Both the position numbers and the translations under genes were made by a program. Source: Bog-473 sp052140165 (lineage in GTDB: Bacteria; Actinomycetota; Acidimicrobiia; Acidimicrobiales; RAAP-2). Taken from it: a DNA stretch of 12,191 nucleotides. Positions within the stretch are counted from its first letter, which is position 1; each line of letters starts with the position of its first letter. Positions 5,990 through 12,191 of this stretch are shown here, one piece after another. The stretch covers positions 1-12,191 of the forward strand of contig JBKQUM010000166.1 in the NCBI GenBank assembly GCA_052140165.1. The letters are read 5' to 3'. The notes beneath the pieces were generated by a model. That model saw nothing but the letters and a program-made list of their open reading frames with translations. It was not told the DNA's origin and ran no database searches.

Positions 5990-7396
5990 ATAGAGGCGGT
6001 GGTGGGCGAGCAGCTCGGCGCACCGGCTTCGGCAGGCCCGGGCGACCCGAGGATCGATCTCGTACTTCGCCTTGGCTGCGGATGTAGCGGGTGTCGTGGC
6101 TCGTAGTGCAGTGACTATGACGTCGGCGACTTCGGCGAGCTCGTCTGACCGGAATCCGAGTGTGGTCAGCGCCGGTGTGCCGAGTCGGATGCCTGAGGTG
6201 TACCAGGCACCGTTGGTGTCACCTGGCACGGAGTTGCGATTGGTGACCACACCCGCATCGAGCAGAGCGGCTTCGGCCTGACGGCCGGTGAGACCGAAGC
6301 TGGCGGCCACGTCTATGAGAATGAGGTGGTTGTCAGTTCCACCGGTGATGAGATGTGCTCCTCTGCCCAGTAGTCCGTCAGCGAGGGCGCGAGCGTTGTC
6401 CACGATCTGGGTCGCGTAGGTGGTGAATGAGGGTTGGCGAGCCTCGGACAGAGCAACGGCCTTGGCCGCCATCACGTGGGGCAGTGGGCCGCCGAGGACC
6501 ATCGGGCAGCCTTTGTCTACGTAGGGTGCGTATTCCTCGGTGCAGAGCACCAGCCCACCCCGAGGTCCGCGCAGTGATTTGTGGGTGGTGGAGGTCACGA
6601 CATCGGCATGGAGCACCGGATCGAGGTCACCGATCAGCACTTTCCCGGCCACCAGCCCAGCGAAGTGGGCCATGTCGACCATGAAGGTAGCCCCGACGTC
6701 GTGGGCGATCTCGGCCAGGGTCGCGAAATTGGGATTCCGGGGGTAGGCCGAGTACCCCGCCACGAGCACCAGCGGACGGAACTCTCTCACCTGGGCCGCT
6801 ATGGCGCCGTAGTCGAGGAGTCCGGAGATGACATCGACCCCGTAACTGGCCTGGTCGAAGAGCTTCCCGGAGATGTTGGGTCGGAACCCATGGGTGAGAT
6901 GCCCACCGGCGTCGAGAGCCATGCCCATCATGCGTTGCGAGTGCAGCTCGTTACGCAGCTGGTCCCAGCTCACGGGATCGAGGTCGTTCACGTGACCCAC
7001 TCCAGCCTCGTCGAGGAATGGCTGCTCGACTCGGTGGGCAAGAATGGCCCAGTAGGCCACCAGGTTAGCGTCGATGCCTGAATGAGGTTGGACGTAGGCG
7101 TGCTCGGCGCCGAAGAGCGCCTTGGCATGGCCGGTAGCCAACGTCTCGATCCGGTCGACCATCTCGCATCCGGCATAGAAACGATGGCCGGGGATGCCCT
7201 CGGCGTACTTGTCGGAAAGCCAGTTACCCATGGCGAGCAGCACGGCCGGTGACGCGTAGTTCTCCGAGGCGATGAGCTTCAACTGGCGTCGTTGCGACTC
7301 CAGCTCACCGACGATGGCTTTGGCCACGTCTGGTTCGGCGGCAGAGATTACCTCCAACGCCGATCGGTAGGCAATCGCTACGACTGGATCGGGCAT
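5972..7396 (-). CDS. glyA: Serine hydroxymethyltransferase (glycine hydroxymethyltransferase), long form
   Basis: This PLP enzyme converts serine and tetrahydrofolate to glycine and 5,10-methylene-tetrahydrofolate, the main source of one-carbon units for purines, thymidylate and methionine. It acts in the cytoplasm, usually as a dimer or tetramer. The 474-residue protein contains the folate/substrate motif LIASENYAS (41-49), DKYAEGIPGHRFYAGCEMVD (62-81), DMAHFAGLVAG (241-251), and VVTSTTHKSLRGPRGG with PLP-binding K273. Between LAHR (about 122) and the conserved GGHLTHG (164-170) it has some 30 extra residues absent from E. coli GlyA. As I recall, this insert is shared by a subset of Actinobacteria and chlamydiae. 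The start is ATG 7396, fixed by AAGGAG seven bases before it (7403-7408). The open frame upstream to 7975 is non-coding and contains the riboswitch. The gene is a single unit, convergent with the DUF3224 gene. Confidence 0.96.
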   Translation of the reverse strand: MPDPVVAIAYRSALEVISAAEPDVAKAIVGELESQRRQLKLIASENYASPAVLLAMGNWLSDKYAEGIPGHRFYAGCEMVDRIETLATGHAKALFGAEHAYVQPHSGIDANLVAYWAILAHRVEQPFLDEAGVGHVNDLDPVSWDQLRNELHSQRMMGMALDAGGHLTHGFRPNISGKLFDQASYGVDVISGLLDYGAIAAQVREFRPLVLVAGYSAYPRNPNFATLAEIAHDVGATFMVDMAHFAGLVAGKVLIGDLDPVLHADVVTSTTHKSLRGPRGGLVLCTEEYAPYVDKGCPMVLGGPLPHVMAAKAVALSEARQPSFTTYATQIVDNARALADGLLGRGAHLITGGTDNHLILIDVAASFGLTGRQAEAALLDAGVVTNRNSVPGDTNGAWYTSGIRLGTPALTTLGFRSDELAEVADVIVTALRATTPATSAAKAKYEIDPRVARACRSRCAELLAHHRLYSEIEL

Positions 7397-7426
7397 CACG
7401 CGCTCCTTCGGACGACATCGAGTGTT

Positions 7427-7514
7427 CGCCCAGGCGCACGGCTCTCTCCGGCATGTTGCCGGTGGGTCGATCCCCGGTGGTGCTCCACCCAGACGCCAGT
7501 AACGACCCGCCGCA
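7427..7514 (-). ncRNA. ZTP riboswitch (pfl motif) in the glyA leader
   Basis: Read on the minus strand, the leader contains the hallmarks of the pfl/ZTP aptamer. P1 is formed by GGGTCG (7508-7503) with CGACCC (7469-7464), enclosing the conserved TTACTGGCG. A P2 hairpin GGTGG-AGCA-CCACC follows, then GGGGA leading into the 3' strand of P1. A variable linker carries a hairpin (CCGGC/GCCGG, 7448-7462). The final conserved element is GCCGTGCGCCTGGGC (to 7428). The class senses ZTP and ZMP (AICAR phosphate), which accumulate when 10-formyl-tetrahydrofolate is scarce, and turns on genes for folate and purine metabolism. Its place 30 bases upstream of the glyA start fits that role. Alternative pairings next to the ribosome site suggest translational control. 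Confidence 0.93.
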
Positions 7515-7784
7515 ACGATAGCCCCAGCGAGCTGCGAAGAGGCAGGTACTCGGTCAAAGGATGACTTGGAGGGCCCCTGGAACGATGAGCTTCGCTTGCT
7601 GCATCTTCCGGATCTCAATGGTGCCCGTAAGCTGATCCCCTTGTCGGGCACACGAGCGAATTTCAGCTGACGATCTGAGCTTACGCAACGGGATCGATGG
7701 GTCAGGAAATGGTCCCGGGCACTGTGGGTCAGGCTGGACATGGTGATCTGGGTGGTGAACCCGCCAGCCCGCGGTCGAGTTCCG
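7515..7784. other. Intergenic stretch between the glyA riboswitch and the PIN gene
   Basis: This space must hold the glyA promoter (minus) and upstream parts of the PIN promoter (plus). I see no good -35/-10 pair for glyA. The nine bases TGGGTCAGG occur twice, at 7698-7706 and 7725-7733, in the same orientation. Open frames across the region are unlike any family I know. Confidence 0.5.
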
Positions 7785-7790
7785 TAGGAT
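7785..7790 (+). promoter_or_regulatory. Putative -10 element of the PIN gene, leaderless type
   Basis: TAGGAT (TANNNT) is followed by exactly six bases and then the GTG start at 7797, so transcription should begin at the start codon. There is no ribosome binding site and no clear -35. Confidence 0.45.
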
Positions 7791-7796
7791 CGGATC

Positions 7797-8783
7797 GTGG
7801 TCAGACTCCTCGTAGACACGTCCGTCTGGCTCGACCTGGCAAAACGTCGTGATGGCCAGAGATGGATCGTCCCCGTTCGGGTGCTCAAGCACCAGGGCAA
7901 GCTAGAACTCCTGGTGCCCTCTGTGGTGATTGTCGAGTTCGAGCGCAACCGACCCCGAGCCGAAGCCGCCGTCACATCCAGCGTACTCGATCGGTTCCGT
8001 CAGGTCCGCCAAGATCTCCACGAGTTCGCCGGGGATCAGCGCATGGAGTGGTTGGAAGAGATGGCCCATCGCGTACCGATGGTGTCCAGTGGGACTCTCC
8101 AGAATTTCGCCGAGATCAAGGAACTGCTGGATACCGGAACGCAGTTAGTGCCCGGCATCGTTGAGACCGACGCCGCCATGAAGCGAGGACTGGAGAAGAG
8201 GGCACCGTTCCACCTCAACAAGAACAGTTCGGCTGACGCCTTGATCATCGAGCTCTACGCATCTGCCCTGAGGGACAATAAACACCACGGCGATGTCCAC
8301 GCTTTCACCACCTCAAACTACTCCGACTTCTCCGTACCGAATGGTGACCGACGCGAATCGCACCCCGACCTCGTCGAGCTCTTTGCCGATCCGCGCTCGG
8401 GCTACTTCTATGGAGTAGACGGCCTGGGCGACGCTCTCGTTAGCAACTTCGGCGAAGAGTTCACGGAGTTAGCCGACGAGACAGAGCTGTTCGATGAGGA
8501 GCCTCGGACGCTGGCCGAGATTATCGAAGCCGAGCAAGAGTTCTTTGACAAGGTTTGGTACGTGCGCAAACTCATCATGAGAGAGAAGATCGAGGACGGC
8601 GACGAGGATCCACTGTCGGAAGAGATGAACGAACGGGTCGACGCTGCGATGCGAGCGGTCGAGGAGCGCTACGGAGTCGACAACGTGGGCCCCTGGGATG
8701 ACTGGCGCTGGGGATTCGTCAACGGCAAGCTGTCGGCCCTGCGATGGGTGCTCGGCAGCGAGTGGGACTTTCTGGACACCTGA
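7797..8783 (+). CDS. PIN-domain protein with long C-terminal extension (DUF4935-like)
   Basis: This is a 328-residue protein with an N-terminal PIN-like nuclease domain. It shows the standard acidic residues: D7 in LLVDTSVWLDLAKR, E47 in PSVVIVEFERN, D147 in KNSSADALIIE, and the distal TTSNYSDFS (171-179) with D177. PIN domains are Mg2+/Mn2+-dependent RNases, best known as VapC-type toxins, but VapC proteins are about 130 residues and this one is much longer. The domain spacing (an insert of about 100 residues between E47 and D147) resembles DUF4935/PIN_16-type proteins. The C-terminal half (about 190-328) is rich in Glu and Asp and probably helical, and I do not recognise it. No antitoxin-like gene precedes it. 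The GTG start at 7797 has no ribosome site but a -10 hexamer six bases upstream. It is convergent with the membrane protein gene that follows. PIN assignment is good; RNA target unknown. Confidence 0.85.
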   Translation: MVRLLVDTSVWLDLAKRRDGQRWIVPVRVLKHQGKLELLVPSVVIVEFERNRPRAEAAVTSSVLDRFRQVRQDLHEFAGDQRMEWLEEMAHRVPMVSSGTLQNFAEIKELLDTGTQLVPGIVETDAAMKRGLEKRAPFHLNKNSSADALIIELYASALRDNKHHGDVHAFTTSNYSDFSVPNGDRRESHPDLVELFADPRSGYFYGVDGLGDALVSNFGEEFTELADETELFDEEPRTLAEIIEAEQEFFDKVWYVRKLIMREKIEDGDEDPLSEEMNERVDAAMRAVEERYGVDNVGPWDDWRWGFVNGKLSALRWVLGSEWDFLDT

Positions 8784-8946
8784 TCAACTACTTCATGGGC
8801 GCTTCAACGACACCAGACAGCAGATCCCATCGCTGCTCGACACTCATGCAGCCATCCATTGGGGTATCCCTTGCGGGCGCACGAGGTCGACGTGGAGGAT
8901 GAGTCAGTCAGCGCCGGATACGGTTCCTCTTCGGGGTACCATGCGG

Positions 8947-10197
8947 TCATGTCGGGAGCAGAAGGTCGACCGCAAGCACGTTTGGGTCCGCACCCCGCTC
9001 GAGTGCTGACTGGAAGGCATTCTCATCGTCGGTCAGCACGCCGATCCACATCGCCACATTAGGGTCCACGACATCTGAGACCGCTAACGCCTCTAGACGC
9101 GAAAGCCACTTGAGAAACAGATCGCGGTACCGAGCCAAGACTTGAGTGTCAGTAACTTTTGGATCTGCTCCACGCTCGAGAGCATCTCGGAGCGCATCTG
9201 CTTTCTCGCCACCACTCAGGACAGCAACGAACATATCGACGTCAGGGTCATCGACTTCAGCTGCCTGGAGAGCCCGAAACTTCAGAAGATCCTTATTCCC
9301 TGCGCTGATGTGCTGGAGCGGAACCGCCGCCGAAACCGAATCATGCCAATCCCTGTACCGAGCCAAGACTTGAGTGTCAGTGGCATTTGGATCTGCTCCA
9401 CGCTCGAGAGCATCTCGGAGCGCATCTACTTTCTCGTCACCGGTCAGCACAGCAACGAACATATCGACATCAGGGTCATCGACTCCAGCGGCCTGGAGAG
9501 CGCGAAATTGTGACAATCGATCGGGTGTTGCAGCCGTCTCGATCACTGCTCGACTGGACATGACATTGTCTATAACTCCATACGAACTTCGGAGGAGCGA
9601 GCTACTCCTCGTGAGGTCTGATACATAACCGGCGATTGTGTGGACATCGTTGGAGCTTAAGCCCCGGAATAGTTCGTACGTGCTACGTGCTCTACTCGAG
9701 ACTCGCTCGGGATCCGGCAACTCAAGGATCTCAAGAAAGTAGATCGACAACACGCGCCACTCTGAGGGTAACTTGCCAGCTTCTTGGCTTTTCTTTGACT
9801 CCCACATCTGTAAGGCATTGCCTGTGGTCGAGAGGAGGACACCTCGAATAGCCGCTCGTGATTCATCGATCAGAGTCATGTGGGTGTTGCCAACTACCGT
9901 TTCTGCTAGTCCGAGCCAGTCGCGAATATTTCTCAATGCGGCCAGAAGAACCCCGATGTCCTCCTTTACTTTTTCCTCTGCTCTGAAACCAGATTGTTGC
10001 GTTCGAACACTTACCGTCAAGGCGAAACCGCTCACTAGTAAGGCAGCTGCAGCTATAAGTGGTGCGAGCAATTCACCTCGACTGCTGGTGGCCGTACTGA
10101 GGCTGAGTGGAACGAATAAGAATACGAGCCCGCCGACGACTACCAGAATGATAATTAACAGTGCAGCGGTCGATAAGTTTCGGACGGCCCTCAGCAT
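8947..10197 (-). CDS. Two-helix membrane protein with three ankyrin-like C-terminal repeats, unrecognised
   Basis: I do not recognise this 416-residue protein as a named family. Two hydrophobic segments, about 11-33 and 43-64, form an N-terminal membrane hairpin with a short loop, so most of the protein probably faces one side, likely the cytoplasm. Residues 70-225 are mixed helical and unlike anything I know. From 228 there are three repeats: FRALQAAGVDDPDVDMFVAV then DALRDALERGADPN (231-271), a near copy (307-347), and a diverged third ending SALERGADPN (369-406). ALxxGADPN is the helix-loop signature of ankyrin repeats, which bind proteins. Repeats 1 and 2 are 76 residues apart and about 92% identical in DNA, so they duplicated recently. 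ATG 10197 is the first start after an in-frame stop; its ribosome site (GGGATTGAG) is weak. A/T content is slightly higher than in its neighbours. Possible role: a membrane-anchored protein-interaction platform (inference). Confidence 0.8.
   Translation of the reverse strand: MLRAVRNLSTAALLIIILVVVGGLVFLFVPLSLSTATSSRGELLAPLIAAAALLVSGFALTVSVRTQQSGFRAEEKVKEDIGVLLAALRNIRDWLGLAETVVGNTHMTLIDESRAAIRGVLLSTTGNALQMWESKKSQEAGKLPSEWRVLSIYFLEILELPDPERVSSRARSTYELFRGLSSNDVHTIAGYVSDLTRSSSLLRSSYGVIDNVMSSRAVIETAATPDRLSQFRALQAAGVDDPDVDMFVAVLTGDEKVDALRDALERGADPNATDTQVLARYRDWHDSVSAAVPLQHISAGNKDLLKFRALQAAEVDDPDVDMFVAVLSGGEKADALRDALERGADPKVTDTQVLARYRDLFLKWLSRLEALAVSDVVDPNVAMWIGVLTDDENAFQSALERGADPNVLAVDLLLPT
9127..9281. 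repeat. 155-bp direct repeat within the membrane protein gene, copy 1
   Basis: This copy is matched by 9355-9509 with a 228-bp period and about 13 differences. It begins gtaccgagccaagacttgag in both. It encodes the second ankyrin-like repeat of the protein (the gene runs on the minus strand). Confidence 0.92.
9355..9509. repeat. 155-bp direct repeat within the membrane protein gene, copy 2
   Basis: This is the partner of 9127-9281 and encodes the first ankyrin-like repeat. The 228-bp period is a multiple of three, so the duplication keeps the reading frame. The 73 bases between the copies (9282-9354) have no second copy at comparable similarity. Confidence 0.92.
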
Positions 10198-10931
10198 CTC
10201 AATCCCGCTGACATCGCGCCAACCCCTATCTCCGGAACAAAGTCGATTTCAATCCAAGCTTACGCAACTTCGGCCCGGGGTCTCGGTAGCTCCCACGACA
10301 GCGGCCGTAGTGAGGTGCGATTGAGGCAAGCCTGGCGTTTGAAGAGGCAACTGGGTGCCCGAACACCGGCGATCGAGATCTGCACCGACCAGTGCCTATC
10401 CCCGGCCCGCTGTGCACCTGGCCCAAATTGTTCTTGGTAGAAGCGCAGCTGAACGGCGCGCACATAGGTGTCGGCCGGCGCACACGCAGAATGAGTGTTC
10501 CGTAAGCCGGCTGCGGACGTCACGGCGGAGGCGCAGATCGGTACGTCGGGCCGCATCTCTCGATCAGTGAGCGGGACGGCGACCACACAGTCGGCGATCT
10601 GTCCTCGTCACGTTCCTCGATCGTGCTCAGTCAACGATCCCCTGCGGAAACCCAGACACGCTCTGAGGGATGACCTGGGCAGTACCGAAAGTCGTTCCGC
10701 ATCGGTGGTCTGGTCATGACTCGCATGAGTTGGAGTTGACCCGAAGCGGCCGCAGAGGAGAATGGCGGCCCTTGGCTCCGTCCGGTCTGGAATTGGGGCG
10801 GTGCCTCCCACGTGGTTCAGAGTGAGCAATTAGGCCCTACCGGCAACCGACGCGCGCGATTCAAGCTGAAACTGCGCTGCCGGCCGGTGTACGGCGGGCG
10901 GAGAGTGCAGTGTCACGGCAGCGGAAGGAAA
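10198..10931. other. Long stretch without a convincing gene
   Basis: Over 700 bases separate the divergent starts of the membrane protein and the M50 protease. Open frames of up to about 108 codons exist on both strands (for example 10260-10586 minus and 10495-10719 plus). They give arginine/serine-rich sequences with no recognisable motif and no ribosome site. A weak promoter-like pair TTGACC (10736-10741) and GAGAAT (10758-10763), 16 bases apart on the plus strand, could serve the protease gene. The stretch may be decayed coding sequence, but I cannot name its origin. Confidence 0.5.
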
Positions 10932-12080
10932 ATGAACCAGAACATTCGACTCGGCAAGATCGCCGGCATCCCGGTCGGCTTCAACTGGAGCATCCTGGTC
11001 ATCTTCTTCCTCTTTGCCTGGGAGTTGGCTGATCTCGTCTTCCCGAGCTACCACCCCCACCAGGCAGTCGCCGTCTACTGGGTCGCCGGGATCCTCACCG
11101 CGATCGTCCTGTTCGCGTCGCTGCTCGCTCACGAAGTGTCTCACTCGCTGGTCGCGAAGCGGAACGGGGTGGGGGTGCGCAGCATCACCCTCTGGCTGTT
11201 CGGCGGGGTTTCCGAACTCGAGAGCGAGGCCCTGACGCCCGGGGCCGACTTCCGCATCGCCGTGGTCGGGCCCCTCACCAGCTTCGCTCTTGCCGGCCTC
11301 TATGGGGCTCTCGCGTACCTCGTCCACCTTGTCAGTGGTAACGGGGTGACGTTCTCCGCCCTTGGGTGGCTGGCATGGATGAACCTTTTCCTGGGCGGGT
11401 TCAATCTGATTCCCGGTGCCCCGCTCGACGGTGGCCGGGTCCTCCGTGCCATCCTCTGGCGCAGCAGCGGTGACCGGGTCCGGGCCGCCACCACGGCGGC
11501 ACGTGCCGGCGAGGGGTTCGGCTACTTCCTGGTGATCCTGGGGGTCTTGGAGTTTCTCACGGTGGGTCTGATCGGCCTGTGGTTCGCCTTCCTAGGCTGG
11601 TTCCTCCTGTCGGCGGCCCGCTCCGAGGAGAACGCGGTCGTGATGCGGTCCTCGCTGGCCGACGTCCACGTCCGCGACATCATGACCCGGGACCCCGTCA
11701 CGTTCGCCTCGACGACCATGCTCGCCGACCTGATCGACAACCAGCTTCACCGCTACCGGTTCAGCTCCTACCCGCTGGTCGGGGCGGACGGGCGGCTCGA
11801 GGGCCTCACCACCATGGGCAGGATCCGCCACGTCGCGGCCAACCTCCGACCGACGACCCGGCTCATCGACATTGCCTGCCCGCTTTCCCAAGTCCCTGTT
11901 GGGGCACCCGGTGAGCCGATTCCCGACCTCCTCCAGCGCATGCAGTCGTCTCCCGATGGCCGGGCCCTCGTCATGGACGACGCCGGGCAACTCGTGGGCA
12001 TCGTGTCGCCGACCGATATTGCCCGGTATGTGCAACTCTCCATGCTGCGGTCCCAGGGACGTGCGGCACGAAGGAACTGA
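10932..12080 (+). CDS. Site-2 protease family (M50) zinc metalloprotease with C-terminal CBS domains
   Basis: This is an intramembrane zinc protease of about 382 residues. Such enzymes cleave transmembrane segments, for example of anti-sigma factors, after a first cut by another protease. The zinc ligands are in HEVSH (H67, E68, H71) inside the hydrophobic segment LTAIVLFASLLAHEVSHSL. The third ligand is D166 in NLIPGAPLDGGR (158-169). Membrane segments are about 17-33, 47-68, 107-134, 142-160 and 203-228. From about 245 (VHVRDIMTRDPVTF) the protein has a pair of CBS domains, ending LVGIVSPTDIARY. CBS pairs bind adenosine nucleotides and may regulate the protease. The layout matches the actinobacterial Rip3/Rv2625c-type group. 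Start is ATG 10932 with GGAAGGA just upstream; the open frame to 10812 adds 40 residues of arginine-rich sequence before the conserved RLGKIAGIPVGFNWS and is rejected. Substrate unknown. Confidence 0.95.
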   Translation: MNQNIRLGKIAGIPVGFNWSILVIFFLFAWELADLVFPSYHPHQAVAVYWVAGILTAIVLFASLLAHEVSHSLVAKRNGVGVRSITLWLFGGVSELESEALTPGADFRIAVVGPLTSFALAGLYGALAYLVHLVSGNGVTFSALGWLAWMNLFLGGFNLIPGAPLDGGRVLRAILWRSSGDRVRAATTAARAGEGFGYFLVILGVLEFLTVGLIGLWFAFLGWFLLSAARSEENAVVMRSSLADVHVRDIMTRDPVTFASTTMLADLIDNQLHRYRFSSYPLVGADGRLEGLTTMGRIRHVAANLRPTTRLIDIACPLSQVPVGAPGEPIPDLLQRMQSSPDGRALVMDDAGQLVGIVSPTDIARYVQLSMLRSQGRAARRN

Positions 12081-12154
12081 CCCCCCGGCGCGCATCGGTC
12101 GCGACGACCGGATCATGCGGTGCCGGACAGGCGTGTTCGTCGACGGGGGCGCCC

Positions 12155-12191
12155 TCAGCCACCGCTGGCGGGCGGGGCGGTCGTGTCGGTG
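12155..12191 (-). CDS. Possible 3' end of a further gene (window edge)
   Basis: On the minus strand the last bases of the window read TDTTAPPASGG followed by TGA. A short Thr/Pro/Ala/Gly tail is a common C-terminus in high-G+C genomes, and the gene would be convergent with the protease. Only 11 codons are visible, so this is weak and no function can be offered. Confidence 0.25.
   Translation of the reverse strand, partial: TDTTAPPASGG

Noticed and set aside
7397..7975. Upstream extension of the glyA frame (193 extra codons)
   Set aside because: GlyA homology begins at the ATG at 7396, which has a proper ribosome site. The extension crosses the ZTP riboswitch and runs into the PIN gene on the other strand.
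9773..10324. 183-codon open frame on the plus strand
   Set aside because: It is antisense to the membrane protein, and its sequence shows no motif or ribosome site. The minus-strand frame has membrane helices and repeats that make biological sense.
10260..10586. 108-codon minus-strand frame upstream of the membrane protein
   Set aside because: It has no recognisable family, no ribosome site, and a composition like that of the shadow frames.
10812..10931. Upstream start giving 40 extra residues on the M50 protease
   Set aside because: The extra part is arginine-rich and lies before the family's normal N-terminus; ATG 10932 has a purine-rich ribosome site just upstream.
12096..12110. Six-bp hairpin CGGTCG-cga-CGACCG after the M50 gene, possible terminator
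   Set aside because: The stem is short and not followed by a T-rich run, so an intrinsic terminator is not supported.

Overview
The window looks like chromosomal DNA of a high-G+C actinobacterium. This rests on base composition, frequent GTG starts, F420/luciferase-type oxidoreductase and DUF3224 genes, start codons sitting 6-8 bases behind a TANNNT -10 hexamer (leaderless transcription), and a GlyA carrying the extra internal segment known from part of the Actinobacteria. The class cannot be fixed from this sequence. Most genes are single transcription units with ordinary housekeeping or accessory roles. One short operon (ArsR regulator plus SRPBCC protein) and one riboswitch-controlled gene stand out.

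Layout. 1-707 (minus): N-terminal half of a GH1 beta-glucosidase, cut by the window edge. 708-1067: intergenic, with a 24-bp tandem repeat. 1068-1865 (minus): luciferase-like (LLM) oxidoreductase. 2084-2951 (plus): a strong promoter with an overlapping palindrome, then a translationally coupled ArsR regulator and an SRPBCC/AHSA1 protein. 3186-5280 (minus): a serine resolvase gene split by a complete IS256-family element (about 3437-4901, transposase 3513-4781), with recognisable terminal inverted repeats and a near-perfect 8-bp target duplication. 5510-5989 (plus): a DUF3224 gene with a probable one-base frameshift near its end. 5972-7396 (minus): glyA, preceded by a clear ZTP (pfl) riboswitch at about 7427-7514. 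7797-8783 (plus): a PIN-domain nuclease-like protein. 8947-10197 (minus): an unrecognised two-helix membrane protein with three ankyrin-like repeats, two of them a recent 228-bp tandem duplication. 10198-10931: a long stretch without a convincing gene. 10932-12080 (plus): a site-2 (M50) zinc metalloprotease with C-terminal CBS domains. 12155-12191 (minus): possibly the tail of a further gene.

How the parts fit. The ZTP riboswitch links glyA expression to ZTP/ZMP, the purine intermediates that build up when 10-formyl-tetrahydrofolate is short, and GlyA supplies one-carbon units to folate. The ArsR protein probably represses its own two-gene operon through the palindrome inside its promoter. 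The resolvase is dead: IS256 splits it, and it also carries a separate one-base deletion. The PIN protein and the ankyrin-like membrane protein are convergent neighbours. A functional link between them is only a hypothesis, but this is the least explained part of the window. I found no tRNA, rRNA or CRISPR array.
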